From the NCBI GenBank assembly GCA_947463165.1, contig CANHSW010000119.1, positions 1-6,715 on the forward strand: a DNA stretch of 6,715 nt. Reading direction: 5' to 3'. This DNA is from Cyanobacteriota bacterium. GTDB lineage: Bacteria > Cyanobacteriota > Cyanobacteriia > PCC-6307 > Cyanobiaceae. This document shows, one piece after another, positions 1-6,715 of this stretch. Positions within the stretch are counted from its first letter, which is position 1. Each line of letters starts with the position of its first letter. The notes beneath the pieces are model-generated. The model was not told the DNA's origin, searched no databases, and worked only from the letters and a program-made list of their open reading frames with translations. The position numbers and the translations under genes were made by a program.

Positions 1-402
1 GGCCGCCACACTCACCGCCACCGTCAGCACATAGTCAATCGACAGGGATGCCCCCGCCACCAGGCCAGGCAATTTACCGAGGTTGTCCTGGGAGACCCGG
101 TAGGAACCACCGCCAAATGGGTAGGCTTTAATCGTTTGCCGGTAGCTCACGGCCACGATCGCCATCAGGCCCAGGATCAGGCCTGTGATCGGCAGGGTGA
201 ACTGCAAAGCAGCCGCTCCAGCCATGCCCAGCACCAGCACGATCTCCTGGGTGGCATAGGCCACGGAGGAAAGGGCATCGGAACTGAGGATCGCTAGGGC
301 TTCGGCGTTGTTGAACCGCTCTTCGGCGTGGGCGCTGGTGGGTAGGGGGGCGCCGATCAGCACTCTTCTCAGCTGGCTGATGGCGGAAAAAGGTCGCGGC
401 AC
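1..402 (-). CDS. KimA-like APC/KUP-superfamily permease, probable K+ importer (N-terminal part, cut by window edge)
   Basis: An open frame runs leftward from 402 off the left edge and gives 134 residues. Seen: a cytoplasmic N-terminus, then LSSDALSSVAYATQE (residues 40-53), SYRQTIKAYPFGGGSY (86-101) and SIDYVLTVAVS (121-131), with hydrophobic stretches at about 55-67, 68-86 and 113-134. The sequence resembles, from memory, Bacillus subtilis KimA (YdaO), a proton-coupled high-affinity K+ importer of the inner membrane. KimA residues D36, Y43 and D117, near the ion path, correspond to D42, Y49 and D123 here with a constant offset of 6. The frame is open back to a stop at 439-441. I chose the GTG at 402 because it gives an N-terminus about 6 residues longer than KimA; its Shine-Dalgarno is weak, and GTG at 363 is the alternative. 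Substrate is inferred: other members of the superfamily carry amino acids. The C-terminal portion, including any regulatory region, is outside the window. Confidence 0.85.
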   Translation of the reverse strand, partial: MPRPFSAISQLRRVLIGAPLPTSAHAEERFNNAEALAILSSDALSSVAYATQEIVLVLGMAGAAALQFTLPITGLILGLMAIVAVSYRQTIKAYPFGGGSYRVSQDNLGKLPGLVAGASLSIDYVLTVAVSVAA

Positions 403-428
403 ACCTGCAGGCTGAAACTGGCCAAACC

Positions 429-447
429 CTAGCCCTCTCTAGGCTAG
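429..447. promoter_or_regulatory. Short inverted repeat in the divergent leader between the KimA-like gene and the antiporter gene
   Basis: CTAGCC (429-434) and GGCTAG (442-447) form a perfect 6-bp inverted repeat with a 7-nt spacer. It lies in the 70-nt gap between two divergent ion-transport genes, where a shared operator could act on both. A 6-bp match is short enough to arise by chance. No clear -10/-35 pair accompanies it. Confidence 0.2.
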
Positions 448-453
448 CCCCCT

Positions 454-475
454 AAGGAAGTGCTGTTCAAAGTTG
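454..475 (+). promoter_or_regulatory. Ribosome binding site and TTG start of the antiporter gene
   Basis: AAGGAAG at 454-460 is the only purine-rich Shine-Dalgarno-like element before the frame. It points to TTG at 473-475, because no ATG or GTG lies in this frame between the upstream stop (440-442) and 512. The 12-nt spacing is longer than usual. GTG at 460 is in another frame. Confidence 0.45.
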
Positions 476-1642
476 GGCGTTCCCTCCCTGCTTACCACGC
501 TGTTGATCCTGATGATCGGGCTGCTGATCGCCAGACTTTTGGCGGGCAGGCTGGCCCGCTGGGCAGTGCCGGCGATCGTATTGGAGCTGTTGGTTGGCTT
601 CGCCCTGGGCAACACGCTGCTGCCATTCCCATCGATCGCCCCCTTGAGCGGCCTTACCGAGCTGGGGGTGCTGACGCTGTTTTTTCAAGTGGGCATGGAG
701 GTGCGCTCAGATCTGCTCTCTGCCAGCGCCTTCACTATTCTGCGCCTGGTGGGTCTCAGTTGTCTCACTCCGCTACTGGCCTTCTGGCCCCTGACCCATG
801 GGTTCGCCATGGCGGCGCCCACCGCCTGGTTGTGTCTAGCGGTATTGAGCGCCACCGGTACCGGCGTCACCCTGCGCTTACTGAGCCAGCGCTCAGCCCT
901 GCGCACCCCCTCAGGCCGATTGTTGGTGGCGGTATCGGTGCTGGACGACCTGCCCGCCATCGGCCTGCTCAGCCTGGCAATGGCCAGTGGCGGCTCCTCC
1001 CTGGCCAAGGGCAGCCAGGCTGGACCATCCCTGTGGATAGGAGTGTTAGCCGCAGCGGCGAGCTATTGGTTGAGCGGCTGGTGGGGCCGCCAGCGACCTA
1101 GCCAGAAGTTGGATGCTTTGACGGTTCTGATCCTGCTGATCGGTTCGGCCTGGCTGGGGGAGATCTCCGGATTTACCTCTTTGCTGGGGGCACTTTGGGG
1201 GGGGATTTTGCTCAACAGGTTGGCGCCGGTAAATGGCGAGGTGAGCCAGGTGCTGGGGGTGCTCTCGGAAGTGTTTCTGCCCCTTTACTTCATCAGCGTG
1301 GGCATGAGATTGTCGGCGGAGACGCTGCTGCAACCCAAGGCCTGGCTGTTGGCCCTGGCCCTGGTGGGCCTAGGTGTGCTCAGCAAGCTGATCTGCGGAC
1401 TGGGGGTTAGTGGCGCCGATAGGGCTAGGGGCGTAGATCGGCAGCTGGTGGTGTTTGGCTTGATTCCCAGGGGGCTGCCGGGGCTGGTATTCGCCACTAC
1501 GGCCCTCTCTGCCGGCTTGATCAATGGGGTGGAGTTTTCGGCGCTGGTGCTGATGGTTACCGTTACTACAGTGCTGGGGCTACTGCTTTTAGATCGGCGC
1601 ATCATGCAGCTCAATAGAGTGGGCCAGAACCCATCCATATAA
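473..1642 (+). CDS. CPA2/Kef-type cation:proton antiporter, membrane domain only
   Basis: A 389-residue integral membrane protein of the Na+/H+ exchanger superfamily (PF00999 type), expected to swap K+ or Na+ for H+ across the cytoplasmic membrane. Seen: about 11-12 hydrophobic segments; FQVGMEV (71-77), like the FxxGLE motif; the paired aspartates of SVLDDLPAIG (D158-D159), the ion-binding signature of the CPA2 branch; FISVGM (273-278); and GLIPRGLPGLVFA (329-341), in the place of the usual PRGEVGL motif but with Leu335 instead of Glu. There is no C-terminal RCK/TrkA-N domain such as full-length KefB/C carry; the protein ends just after the last membrane segment. The start is TTG at 473, preceded by AAGGAAG (454-460) at a rather long 12-nt spacing; the next ATG (512) has no ribosome site and would remove part of the first membrane segment. 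It is divergent from the KimA-like gene. Ion specificity cannot be read from sequence. Confidence 0.88.
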   Translation: MGVPSLLTTLLILMIGLLIARLLAGRLARWAVPAIVLELLVGFALGNTLLPFPSIAPLSGLTELGVLTLFFQVGMEVRSDLLSASAFTILRLVGLSCLTPLLAFWPLTHGFAMAAPTAWLCLAVLSATGTGVTLRLLSQRSALRTPSGRLLVAVSVLDDLPAIGLLSLAMASGGSSLAKGSQAGPSLWIGVLAAAASYWLSGWWGRQRPSQKLDALTVLILLIGSAWLGEISGFTSLLGALWGGILLNRLAPVNGEVSQVLGVLSEVFLPLYFISVGMRLSAETLLQPKAWLLALALVGLGVLSKLICGLGVSGADRARGVDRQLVVFGLIPRGLPGLVFATTALSAGLINGVEFSALVLMVTVTTVLGLLLLDRRIMQLNRVGQNPSI

Positions 1643-1669
1643 AAAAATCTCCGGCGGATGTCGGAGATT
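1641..1669 (-). terminator. Intrinsic terminator of the leftward amt-glnK unit
   Basis: AATCTCCG (1646-1653) and CGGAGATT (1662-1669) make a perfect 8-bp stem with an 8-nt loop. Read on the minus strand the stem is followed by seven T (complement of 1641-1647, the last two overlapping the stem base), the pattern of a rho-independent terminator for transcripts arriving from glnK about 150 nt upstream. On the plus strand there is no T-run after the stem, so it is a poor terminator for the antiporter gene, whose stop codon (1640-1642) overlaps the A-run. The rest of the 173-nt convergent gap shows nothing recognisable. Confidence 0.65.
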
Positions 1670-1815
1670 GAAATGATGGAAAAGTTCTATAAAAACTGAA
1701 CCAAAAAATAACTGACCAACTTAGAGCTTGAGCGGCTTGGCGGCAGCTAGGAAAGCTTTGGATTAAGCTAACTCTGATTAAGTGGCTGTGGATTTCCGAT
1801 GAGGGGAGATCAGGC

Positions 1816-3613
<1,798 letters not shown>

Positions 3614-3633
3614 GCTTAGCAGAAAGCAACACT

Positions 3634-3639
3634 CTTATA
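3634..3639 (-). promoter_or_regulatory. Candidate -10 element of the amt promoter
   Basis: On the minus strand TATAAG lies 20 nt before the amt ATG and 27 nt after the NtcA-like box. The canonical activated promoter has 22-24 nt between the box and the -10 element, so the spacing is slightly long. No good -35 hexamer is seen, which fits an activator-dependent promoter. Confidence 0.35.
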
Positions 3640-3652
3640 CTTTCAACATGGG

Positions 3653-3690
3653 TGGGCAAACCTCATGTATCCAATGCAACCGTTTGCCCA
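3653..3690. repeat. Perfect 9-bp inverted repeat bracketing the NtcA-like site
   Basis: TGGGCAAAC (3653-3661) and GTTTGCCCA (3682-3690) are exact reverse complements separated by 20 nt, and the NtcA-like box (3667-3680) fills most of the spacer. On the minus strand the repeat begins 6 nt after the SLC13 stop codon. It could therefore be a stem at the end of that transcript (no T-run follows, so not a classic terminator) or an operator in the amt promoter. Confidence 0.55.
3667..3680 (-). promoter_or_regulatory. NtcA-like binding site upstream of amt
   Basis: Minus-strand GTTGCATTGGATAC matches the NtcA consensus GTA-N8-TAC at five of six defined bases, with GTT in place of GTA. It sits 53 nt before the amt start codon, in the 83-nt gap after the SLC13 gene. 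NtcA is the 2-oxoglutarate-responsive activator of cyanobacterial nitrogen genes, and amt genes are classic targets. A one-mismatch match also occurs by chance, so the position before amt carries most of the weight. Confidence 0.5.
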
Positions 3691-3696
3691 GCGGCT

Positions 3697-5514
3697 TCAA
3701 AGGCTGAAATGTTGGCAGATCAACCAGGGAACCACCAGCGTCAAGCCGAAGGTGAGCGGCGCTCCATAGCGGGTCATGTCCAAAAAGCGGTAGCGGCCAG
3801 GTCCCATCACCATCAGGTTGCACTGGTAGCCAATCGGTGTGAGGAAGCTTTGACTGGCGGCAAACAGGATGGCGTAGATGAAGGCTAAGGGCGGCAAATC
3901 CAGCCCCTTGGCCAGTTCCGTGGCGATCGGCGTCAGCAGCACCACGGTGGCGCCGTTGCTTAGGGTCTCGGTGAACAGTTGGGCCAGAAAAAACACCACC
4001 ACCAGCACCCCGTAGGCAGACCAACCATCTAGGGATTGCAACAGATCCTTGGCCATGGCAGTGGCCAGACCCGTGTTCTGCATCGCCACGCTGAAGCAAG
4101 ACAGGGAGCCCAATAGCAGGATCACGTCCCAACGGATGGAGCGCTGCAGCTCGCCCGGGCGCAGGCAGCCGGTGGCCACCATCGCCACCACCGACAGCAG
4201 CACCGCAGCCATCACATTCATCAGCTTGAACATCGGCAGCAACACCACTAGCGAGGCCAAAATCACTGCCACCCACTTGCGATTGGTGGTGGGTAAGTCT
4301 TTCTCCAGTTCGTCCAGCAGCACCAGATCGCTGCTGTCCTGCAGGCCCCGAATCGCATCTATGGGCGCCTGCAGCAGCAACACGTCGCCGGCCTGCAAAA
4401 CCACTTTGCCCAGGAGATCGCGCAGTACCTGCCTGCCCCGCCGCACCGCTAGCAGGGTGGCGTTGTAGCGCTGACGAAAGCGCAAATCCCGCACGGAGCT
4501 GCCGTGAAGGCTGGAGCCCCCTGGCAGCAGCACCTCCACCAGGCGCTGGGTGGATTGAATATTATTTAAATCTGCCATGTCTGCATCTGAATCGCCCACC
4601 GGTGCCAAGGTGACGGTTTGCTCCTGCTGCAGCCGCAGCAGATCCTGGCGCTGGCAGCGCAGTAACAGCCGATCGCCGGCCAATAGCAGCAGGTCGGCAA
4701 AGGGAGCCGTAAAACTTTGACCACCCCGATGCAGCTCCAGCACGTCCACATCAAAGCGGCGTTGTAGACGACTTTTGTGCAGAGACTTGCCGATCAGCTC
4801 TGAACCTTCAGGGATCAATACATCGGTGAAGTATCCACCATTGGTGAGATCTGAGAGCAGATCATTACTGGAAAGACCGCGATCTGGCAGCAAACGATCG
4901 GATGCCCAGATCAAGTAGAGACCGCCAAGTAGCCAAAGTGGGATGCCGATGGCGGTGAAATCAAACAAGTCGATTGCTCCGAATCCCAGTTTCTTGCTTA
5001 CTTCACTGGCCAATAGGTTTGTTGATGTGCCGAGCAGCGAGATGGTGCCGCCGATCACCACCGCAAACGACATGGGCAGCATCACGCGCGAGGGGGAAAT
5101 GCGCCGCCGTTGACACCAGTTCTCCAGTACAGGCAGCAGCGTGGCAACGATTGGGGTATTGGGAATAAACCCAGAAATCGGAGCCACCACGCCCACCATC
5201 AGCATGATTAGGCGTCTTGGGCTGCGGATGGCATCGGAGGCAATTAAGGCTCGCAGACGATCCACGCCACCGCTGCGAAACAGGCCGGCAGAGACGGCAA
5301 ACAGACCCATCAAAGTGATCAGAGCCGGGCTGCCAAAACCCTGGGCCGCCTCATCGGGTTTAAGCACCTTAAACACCACCAGCAGGGCCGCCGCCAGCAG
5401 GCCCGTGACCTCCGGCGGCAGCCAGCCCCCCACAAACAGGGCGATGGATCCGGCAAACACCCCCAAGGTGATCGCGGCGTCTGGATGGGCAGCGACCTCT
5501 AGAAAAGCACTCAT
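3697..5514 (-). CDS. SLC13/DASS-family anion permease with two internal RCK_C (TrkA_C) domains
   Basis: A 605-residue membrane transporter in two membrane halves split by a soluble insert. Seen (numbered from the ATG at 5514): N-terminal membrane segments with NTPIVATLLPVL (119-130) and the GTSTN substrate/Na+ signature (162-166); two consecutive RCK_C-like domains at about 227-295 (VLIPEGSELIGKSL) and 323-393 (VLLPGGSSLHGSSV, ending LQAGDVLLLQ); then the second membrane half with ETLSNGATVVLLTP (516-529) and TPIGYQCNLMV (559-569). This architecture matches the cyanobacterial Sll0640-like and Chlamydomonas SLT permeases linked to Na+/sulfate uptake; RCK_C domains usually bind ligands that gate transport. 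Sulfate is a guess by family; dicarboxylate or another anion is possible. ATG at 5514 is preferred over the in-frame TTG at 5529, but neither has a clear ribosome site. It runs in the same direction as amt with an 83-nt gap holding amt's own probable promoter, so it is probably a separate unit. Confidence 0.9.
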   Translation of the reverse strand: MSAFLEVAAHPDAAITLGVFAGSIALFVGGWLPPEVTGLLAAALLVVFKVLKPDEAAQGFGSPALITLMGLFAVSAGLFRSGGVDRLRALIASDAIRSPRRLIMLMVGVVAPISGFIPNTPIVATLLPVLENWCQRRRISPSRVMLPMSFAVVIGGTISLLGTSTNLLASEVSKKLGFGAIDLFDFTAIGIPLWLLGGLYLIWASDRLLPDRGLSSNDLLSDLTNGGYFTDVLIPEGSELIGKSLHKSRLQRRFDVDVLELHRGGQSFTAPFADLLLLAGDRLLLRCQRQDLLRLQQEQTVTLAPVGDSDADMADLNNIQSTQRLVEVLLPGGSSLHGSSVRDLRFRQRYNATLLAVRRGRQVLRDLLGKVVLQAGDVLLLQAPIDAIRGLQDSSDLVLLDELEKDLPTTNRKWVAVILASLVVLLPMFKLMNVMAAVLLSVVAMVATGCLRPGELQRSIRWDVILLLGSLSCFSVAMQNTGLATAMAKDLLQSLDGWSAYGVLVVVFFLAQLFTETLSNGATVVLLTPIATELAKGLDLPPLAFIYAILFAASQSFLTPIGYQCNLMVMGPGRYRFLDMTRYGAPLTFGLTLVVPWLICQHFSL

Positions 5515-5572
5515 GGTCGCTTTGACCAATTACCAATCAAGAGCTTAAACGCGGAGTCAAAATTAGACTAGA

Positions 5573-5578
5573 GTTATA
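5573..5578 (-). promoter_or_regulatory. Candidate -10 element for the SLC13 gene
   Basis: Minus-strand TATAAC lies 58 nt before the ATG at 5514 and would give a leader of roughly 50 nt. No -35 hexamer is visible at the usual distance. A TTGACT at 5555-5560 looks like a -35 but has no -10 at 16-19 nt. Confidence 0.22.
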
Positions 5579-5617
5579 GGGTTGGATCTTTCCGCTCGGC
5601 TGACGCTCAGCTTCATG

Positions 5618-5674
5618 TCGGCTGTCGTTCAACTGCGGGTCGACTGTCGCTCGGCTGCGGTTGTCGCTCGGCTG
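5618..5674. repeat. Degenerate 22-bp tandem repeat with a shorter third copy
   Basis: Two adjacent 22-bp units, 5618-5639 and 5640-5661, agree at 17 of 22 positions (core TCGRCTGTCGYTCRRCTGCGG). The 13-mer TGTCGCTCGGCTG occurs exactly at 5645-5657 and again at 5662-5674, a 17-nt period. A related GCTCGGCTG lies just before, near 5594. Confidence 0.6.
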
Positions 5675-5728
5675 TGTTTCAACTGCTCCTCGCCTGGCGC
5701 TGCTGCCCCCTCAGCTGTTGCTTTCCCC

Positions 5729-5769
5729 TGCTGCACCTCAGTTGCTGCTGCACCTCAGCTTCTGCTGCG
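5729..5769. repeat. 17-bp tandem repeat, CTG-rich
   Basis: CCTCAGTTGCTGCTGCA (5736-5752) is followed directly by CCTCAGCTTCTGCTGCG (5753-5769), identical at 14 of 17 positions. The 13-mer TGCTGCACCTCAG repeats exactly at 5729-5741 and 5746-5758, again a 17-nt period. Looser CAGCTGTTGCT copies flank the pair near 5712 and 5770. Confidence 0.6.
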
Positions 5770-5781
5770 CAGCTGTTGCTG

Positions 5782-5802
5782 TTCAGCTGCTGAGCAGTTG
5801 AA
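5782..5802. repeat. Hairpin at the end of the CTG-rich block
   Basis: TTCAGCTGC (5782-5790) pairs with GCAGTTGAA (5794-5802) over 9 bp with one G-T wobble and a TGA loop. No T-run follows on either strand, so it is not an intrinsic terminator. It may be a protein-binding palindrome or a by-product of the repeat composition. Confidence 0.45.
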
Positions 5803-5880
5803 TCTGATGCTCGTTGCAGGCCTTCGCAAGGGGAGGCCAGGGCGCCCACCAGCTGCCTTAGACCTTGCCAGCTAGCAACC

Positions 5881-5960
5881 TGGCCAAAACAATGGCTGAA
5901 ATCCTGGTCCCCTTTGGGCCCAATGGGCCCACTGTTTGGCCAAGGGGCCAAGGCTTGGCC
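5881..5960. repeat. Cluster of GGCC-centred palindromes and hairpins
   Basis: Within 80 nt: TGGCCAAA (5881-5888) and TTTGGCCA (5935-5942) are exact inverted repeats; TGGGCCC (5915-5921) and GGGCCCA (5925-5931) form a 7-bp stem with an AAT loop; TTGGCCAA (5936-5943) is a palindrome; and GGCCAA (5946-5951) and TTGGCC (5955-5960) form a 6-bp stem with a GGC loop. The cluster ends 38 nt before the ATG of the binding-protein gene, so it would lie in the promoter or 5' leader of that gene. No T-run supports termination. Confidence 0.55.
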
Positions 5961-5998
5961 TGAAAGGTGGGAAAATCGGGCCAGTTCAGCGGTTGCGG

Positions 5999-6715
5999 AT
6001 GCCCCGGTTCTCCTCTCTCCAGCAAGCTGGCGGCCTAGGGAAAAGTCGCTGTTCCCCTGCCCAGGCCAGACGGCTGCCGATTCTGGTGTTGGCCGCCCTG
6101 CTATTGGGCCCCCTGGCCGGTTGCGCTCCCGAGGACGGCTCCGGCGTGCAGAGCCAGAAGATGGCGGCGATCCAGAGCCGCGGCAAGTTGATTTGCGGCG
6201 TTGAGGGCACCCTGCCTGGCTTCAGCTTTGTCGAGCCTGATGGGCGCTATTCCGGCCTTGATGTGGACGTCTGCAAGGCCGTGGCGGCCGCCCTGCTGGG
6301 GGACGCCAACAAGGTGGAGTATCGCAATCTCAATTCCAGCGAGCGCTTCGCCGCCTTGGCCAGCGGCGAAGTCGACCTGCTTTCTCGCAACACCACAGAG
6401 ACCCTCAGTCGCGATGCCGCTGGCGGCAACGGCCTCAGCTTTGCCCCAACGGTCTTCTATGACGGCCAGGGTGTGATGGTGCCCGTGGCCAGCGGCATCA
6501 AAGGCTTGAAGGACCTGGCTGGCAAGCCGATCTGTGTGGAGAGCGGCACCACCACAGAACTCAACTTGGCGGACCGGATGCGCGAGCTGAACGTGGCCTA
6601 CACGCCGCTCAAGTTCCAGACCAGTGACCAGACCTACGCCGCCTACCTGGGGGGACGCTGCGTGGCGGTAACCAGCGATCGCTCCCAGTTGGCCGGCAAG
6701 CGCAGCAGCTTCCCC
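5999..6715 (+). CDS. natF: Amino-acid ABC transporter substrate-binding lipoprotein, NatF/AapJ/BztA family (N-terminal part, cut by window edge)
   Basis: The first 239 residues of a periplasmic solute-binding protein (family 3, PAAT type; usual length about 340-370). Seen: a positively charged n-region (RR at 25-26), hydrophobic core (about 27-38) and lipobox LAGC with Cys42, so a lipid-anchored protein. The mature part has the family's RGKLICGV (61-68), PGFSF (73-77), GLDVDVCKAVAAALLGD (86-102), GEVDLLSRNTTETLSRD (123-139), FYDGQGVMVP and ESGTTTELNLAD (181-192). It closely resembles AapJ/BztA of proteobacteria; the cyanobacterial counterpart NatF feeds the N-II system (NatFGH-BgtA) for acidic and neutral polar amino acids, so natG, natH and a bgtA-type ATPase may follow beyond the window. 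ATG at 5999 is the only ATG before the signal core; its ribosome site is weak and the n-region is long. The exact substrate range is inferred. Confidence 0.88.
   Translation, partial: MPRFSSLQQAGGLGKSRCSPAQARRLPILVLAALLLGPLAGCAPEDGSGVQSQKMAAIQSRGKLICGVEGTLPGFSFVEPDGRYSGLDVDVCKAVAAALLGDANKVEYRNLNSSERFAALASGEVDLLSRNTTETLSRDAAGGNGLSFAPTVFYDGQGVMVPVASGIKGLKDLAGKPICVESGTTTELNLADRMRELNVAYTPLKFQTSDQTYAAYLGGRCVAVTSDRSQLAGKRSSFP

Larger units (their letters stand above)
5515..5998. other. 484-nt divergent intergenic region, repetitive, no credible gene
   Basis: This stretch separates the leftward SLC13 gene from the rightward binding-protein gene and must hold both promoters. From left to right: an AT-richer leader (5515-5580) with a duplicated ATTGGT on the minus strand and a possible -10 element; a CTG/GCTG-rich low-complexity block with short tandem repeats (about 5590-5790); a hairpin at 5782-5802; and a cluster of GGCC-centred palindromes (5881-5960). 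Open frames exist on both strands but translate to Ser/Ala/Cys- or Gln-rich low-complexity sequence without domain signatures. I see no tRNA, transposase or CRISPR array in it. Confidence 0.7.

Noticed and set aside
460..1101. A 213-codon plus-strand frame starting at GTG 460, right after the AAGGAAG element
   Set aside because: It overlaps the antiporter in another frame and gives Pro/Arg/Gly-rich sequence with no membrane segments, whereas the 473 frame encodes a clear antiporter.
3635..4276. A 213-codon minus-strand frame inside the SLC13 gene and running into the amt leader
   Set aside because: It is a shadow frame of the permease, His/Gly/Arg-rich, without domain features.
5515..5529. 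Upstream TTG start at 5529 for the SLC13 gene, adding five residues
   Set aside because: ATG at 5514 is the more common codon and neither site has a good ribosome site; the extra residues carry no family signal. The choice remains uncertain.
5555..5560. TTGACT as a -35 element for the SLC13 gene
   Set aside because: No acceptable -10 hexamer lies 16-19 nt downstream on the minus strand.
5618..5769. CRISPR array in the repeat block
   Set aside because: Units are adjacent or 4 nt apart, degenerate and only 13-22 bp, with no unique spacers of regular length and no cas genes.
5582..5875. A 97-codon plus-strand frame beginning with TTG in the intergenic region
   Set aside because: The product is a Ser/Ala/Cys/Leu-rich translation of the CTG-type repeats, with no ribosome site, no domain and no neighbour support.
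5679..5951. A 90-codon minus-strand frame through the repeats and palindromes
   Set aside because: Its Gln/Ser/Ala-rich content simply mirrors the CTG/CAG-type low complexity; there is no ribosome site or recognisable motif.
6675..6682. HIP1 octamer GCGATCGC inside natF
   Set aside because: This is the only copy I noticed in 6.7 kb, so it does not show the HIP1 enrichment typical of many cyanobacteria and supports no function here.

Overview
The window looks like chromosome from a cyanobacterium of the Synechococcus/Cyanobium type. I infer this from gene content: a NatF-like amino-acid binding lipoprotein, an ammonium transporter paired with a P-II protein, a cyanobacterial-style SLC13 permease with two RCK_C domains, and a near-consensus NtcA box. 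Base composition is moderately GC-rich and codon use favours G/C. The genus call is tentative. All six genes encode membrane transport or its regulation.

Layout from left to right. (1) Positions 1-402, minus strand: the N-terminal part of an APC/KUP-superfamily permease very close to the KimA potassium importer, cut by the left edge. (2) Positions 473-1642, plus strand: a CPA2/Kef-type cation:proton antiporter, divergent from gene 1. (3) About 1640-1670: a hairpin that reads as an intrinsic terminator on the minus strand, closing the leftward amt-glnK unit at a convergent junction. (4) Positions 1816-2154 and 2162-3613, minus strand: a GlnK-like P-II protein immediately downstream of an ammonium transporter, 7 nt apart. 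(5) Positions 3614-3696: the amt leader, with a near-consensus NtcA site nested inside a perfect 9-bp inverted repeat. (6) Positions 3697-5514, minus strand: an SLC13-type anion permease with two RCK_C domains. (7) Positions 5515-5998: a 484-nt divergent intergenic region with degenerate short tandem repeats and a cluster of GC-rich palindromes. (8) Positions 5999-6715, plus strand: a NatF/AapJ/BztA-type amino-acid binding lipoprotein, cut by the right edge.

Functionally there are two themes. One is nitrogen acquisition: ammonium uptake by Amt, its probable gating by the adjacent P-II protein in response to 2-oxoglutarate/ATP/ADP, and amino-acid uptake at the right end. The other is ion handling: a KimA-like K+ importer divergent from a Kef-like antiporter, plus the SLC13/RCK_C permease. 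I do not see an undescribed multi-gene system. The points most worth a second look are the altered T-loop of the P-II protein (Thr49/Phe51 in place of Ser49/Tyr51), the NtcA-box-in-inverted-repeat arrangement before amt, and the unexplained repeat/palindrome intergenic region.
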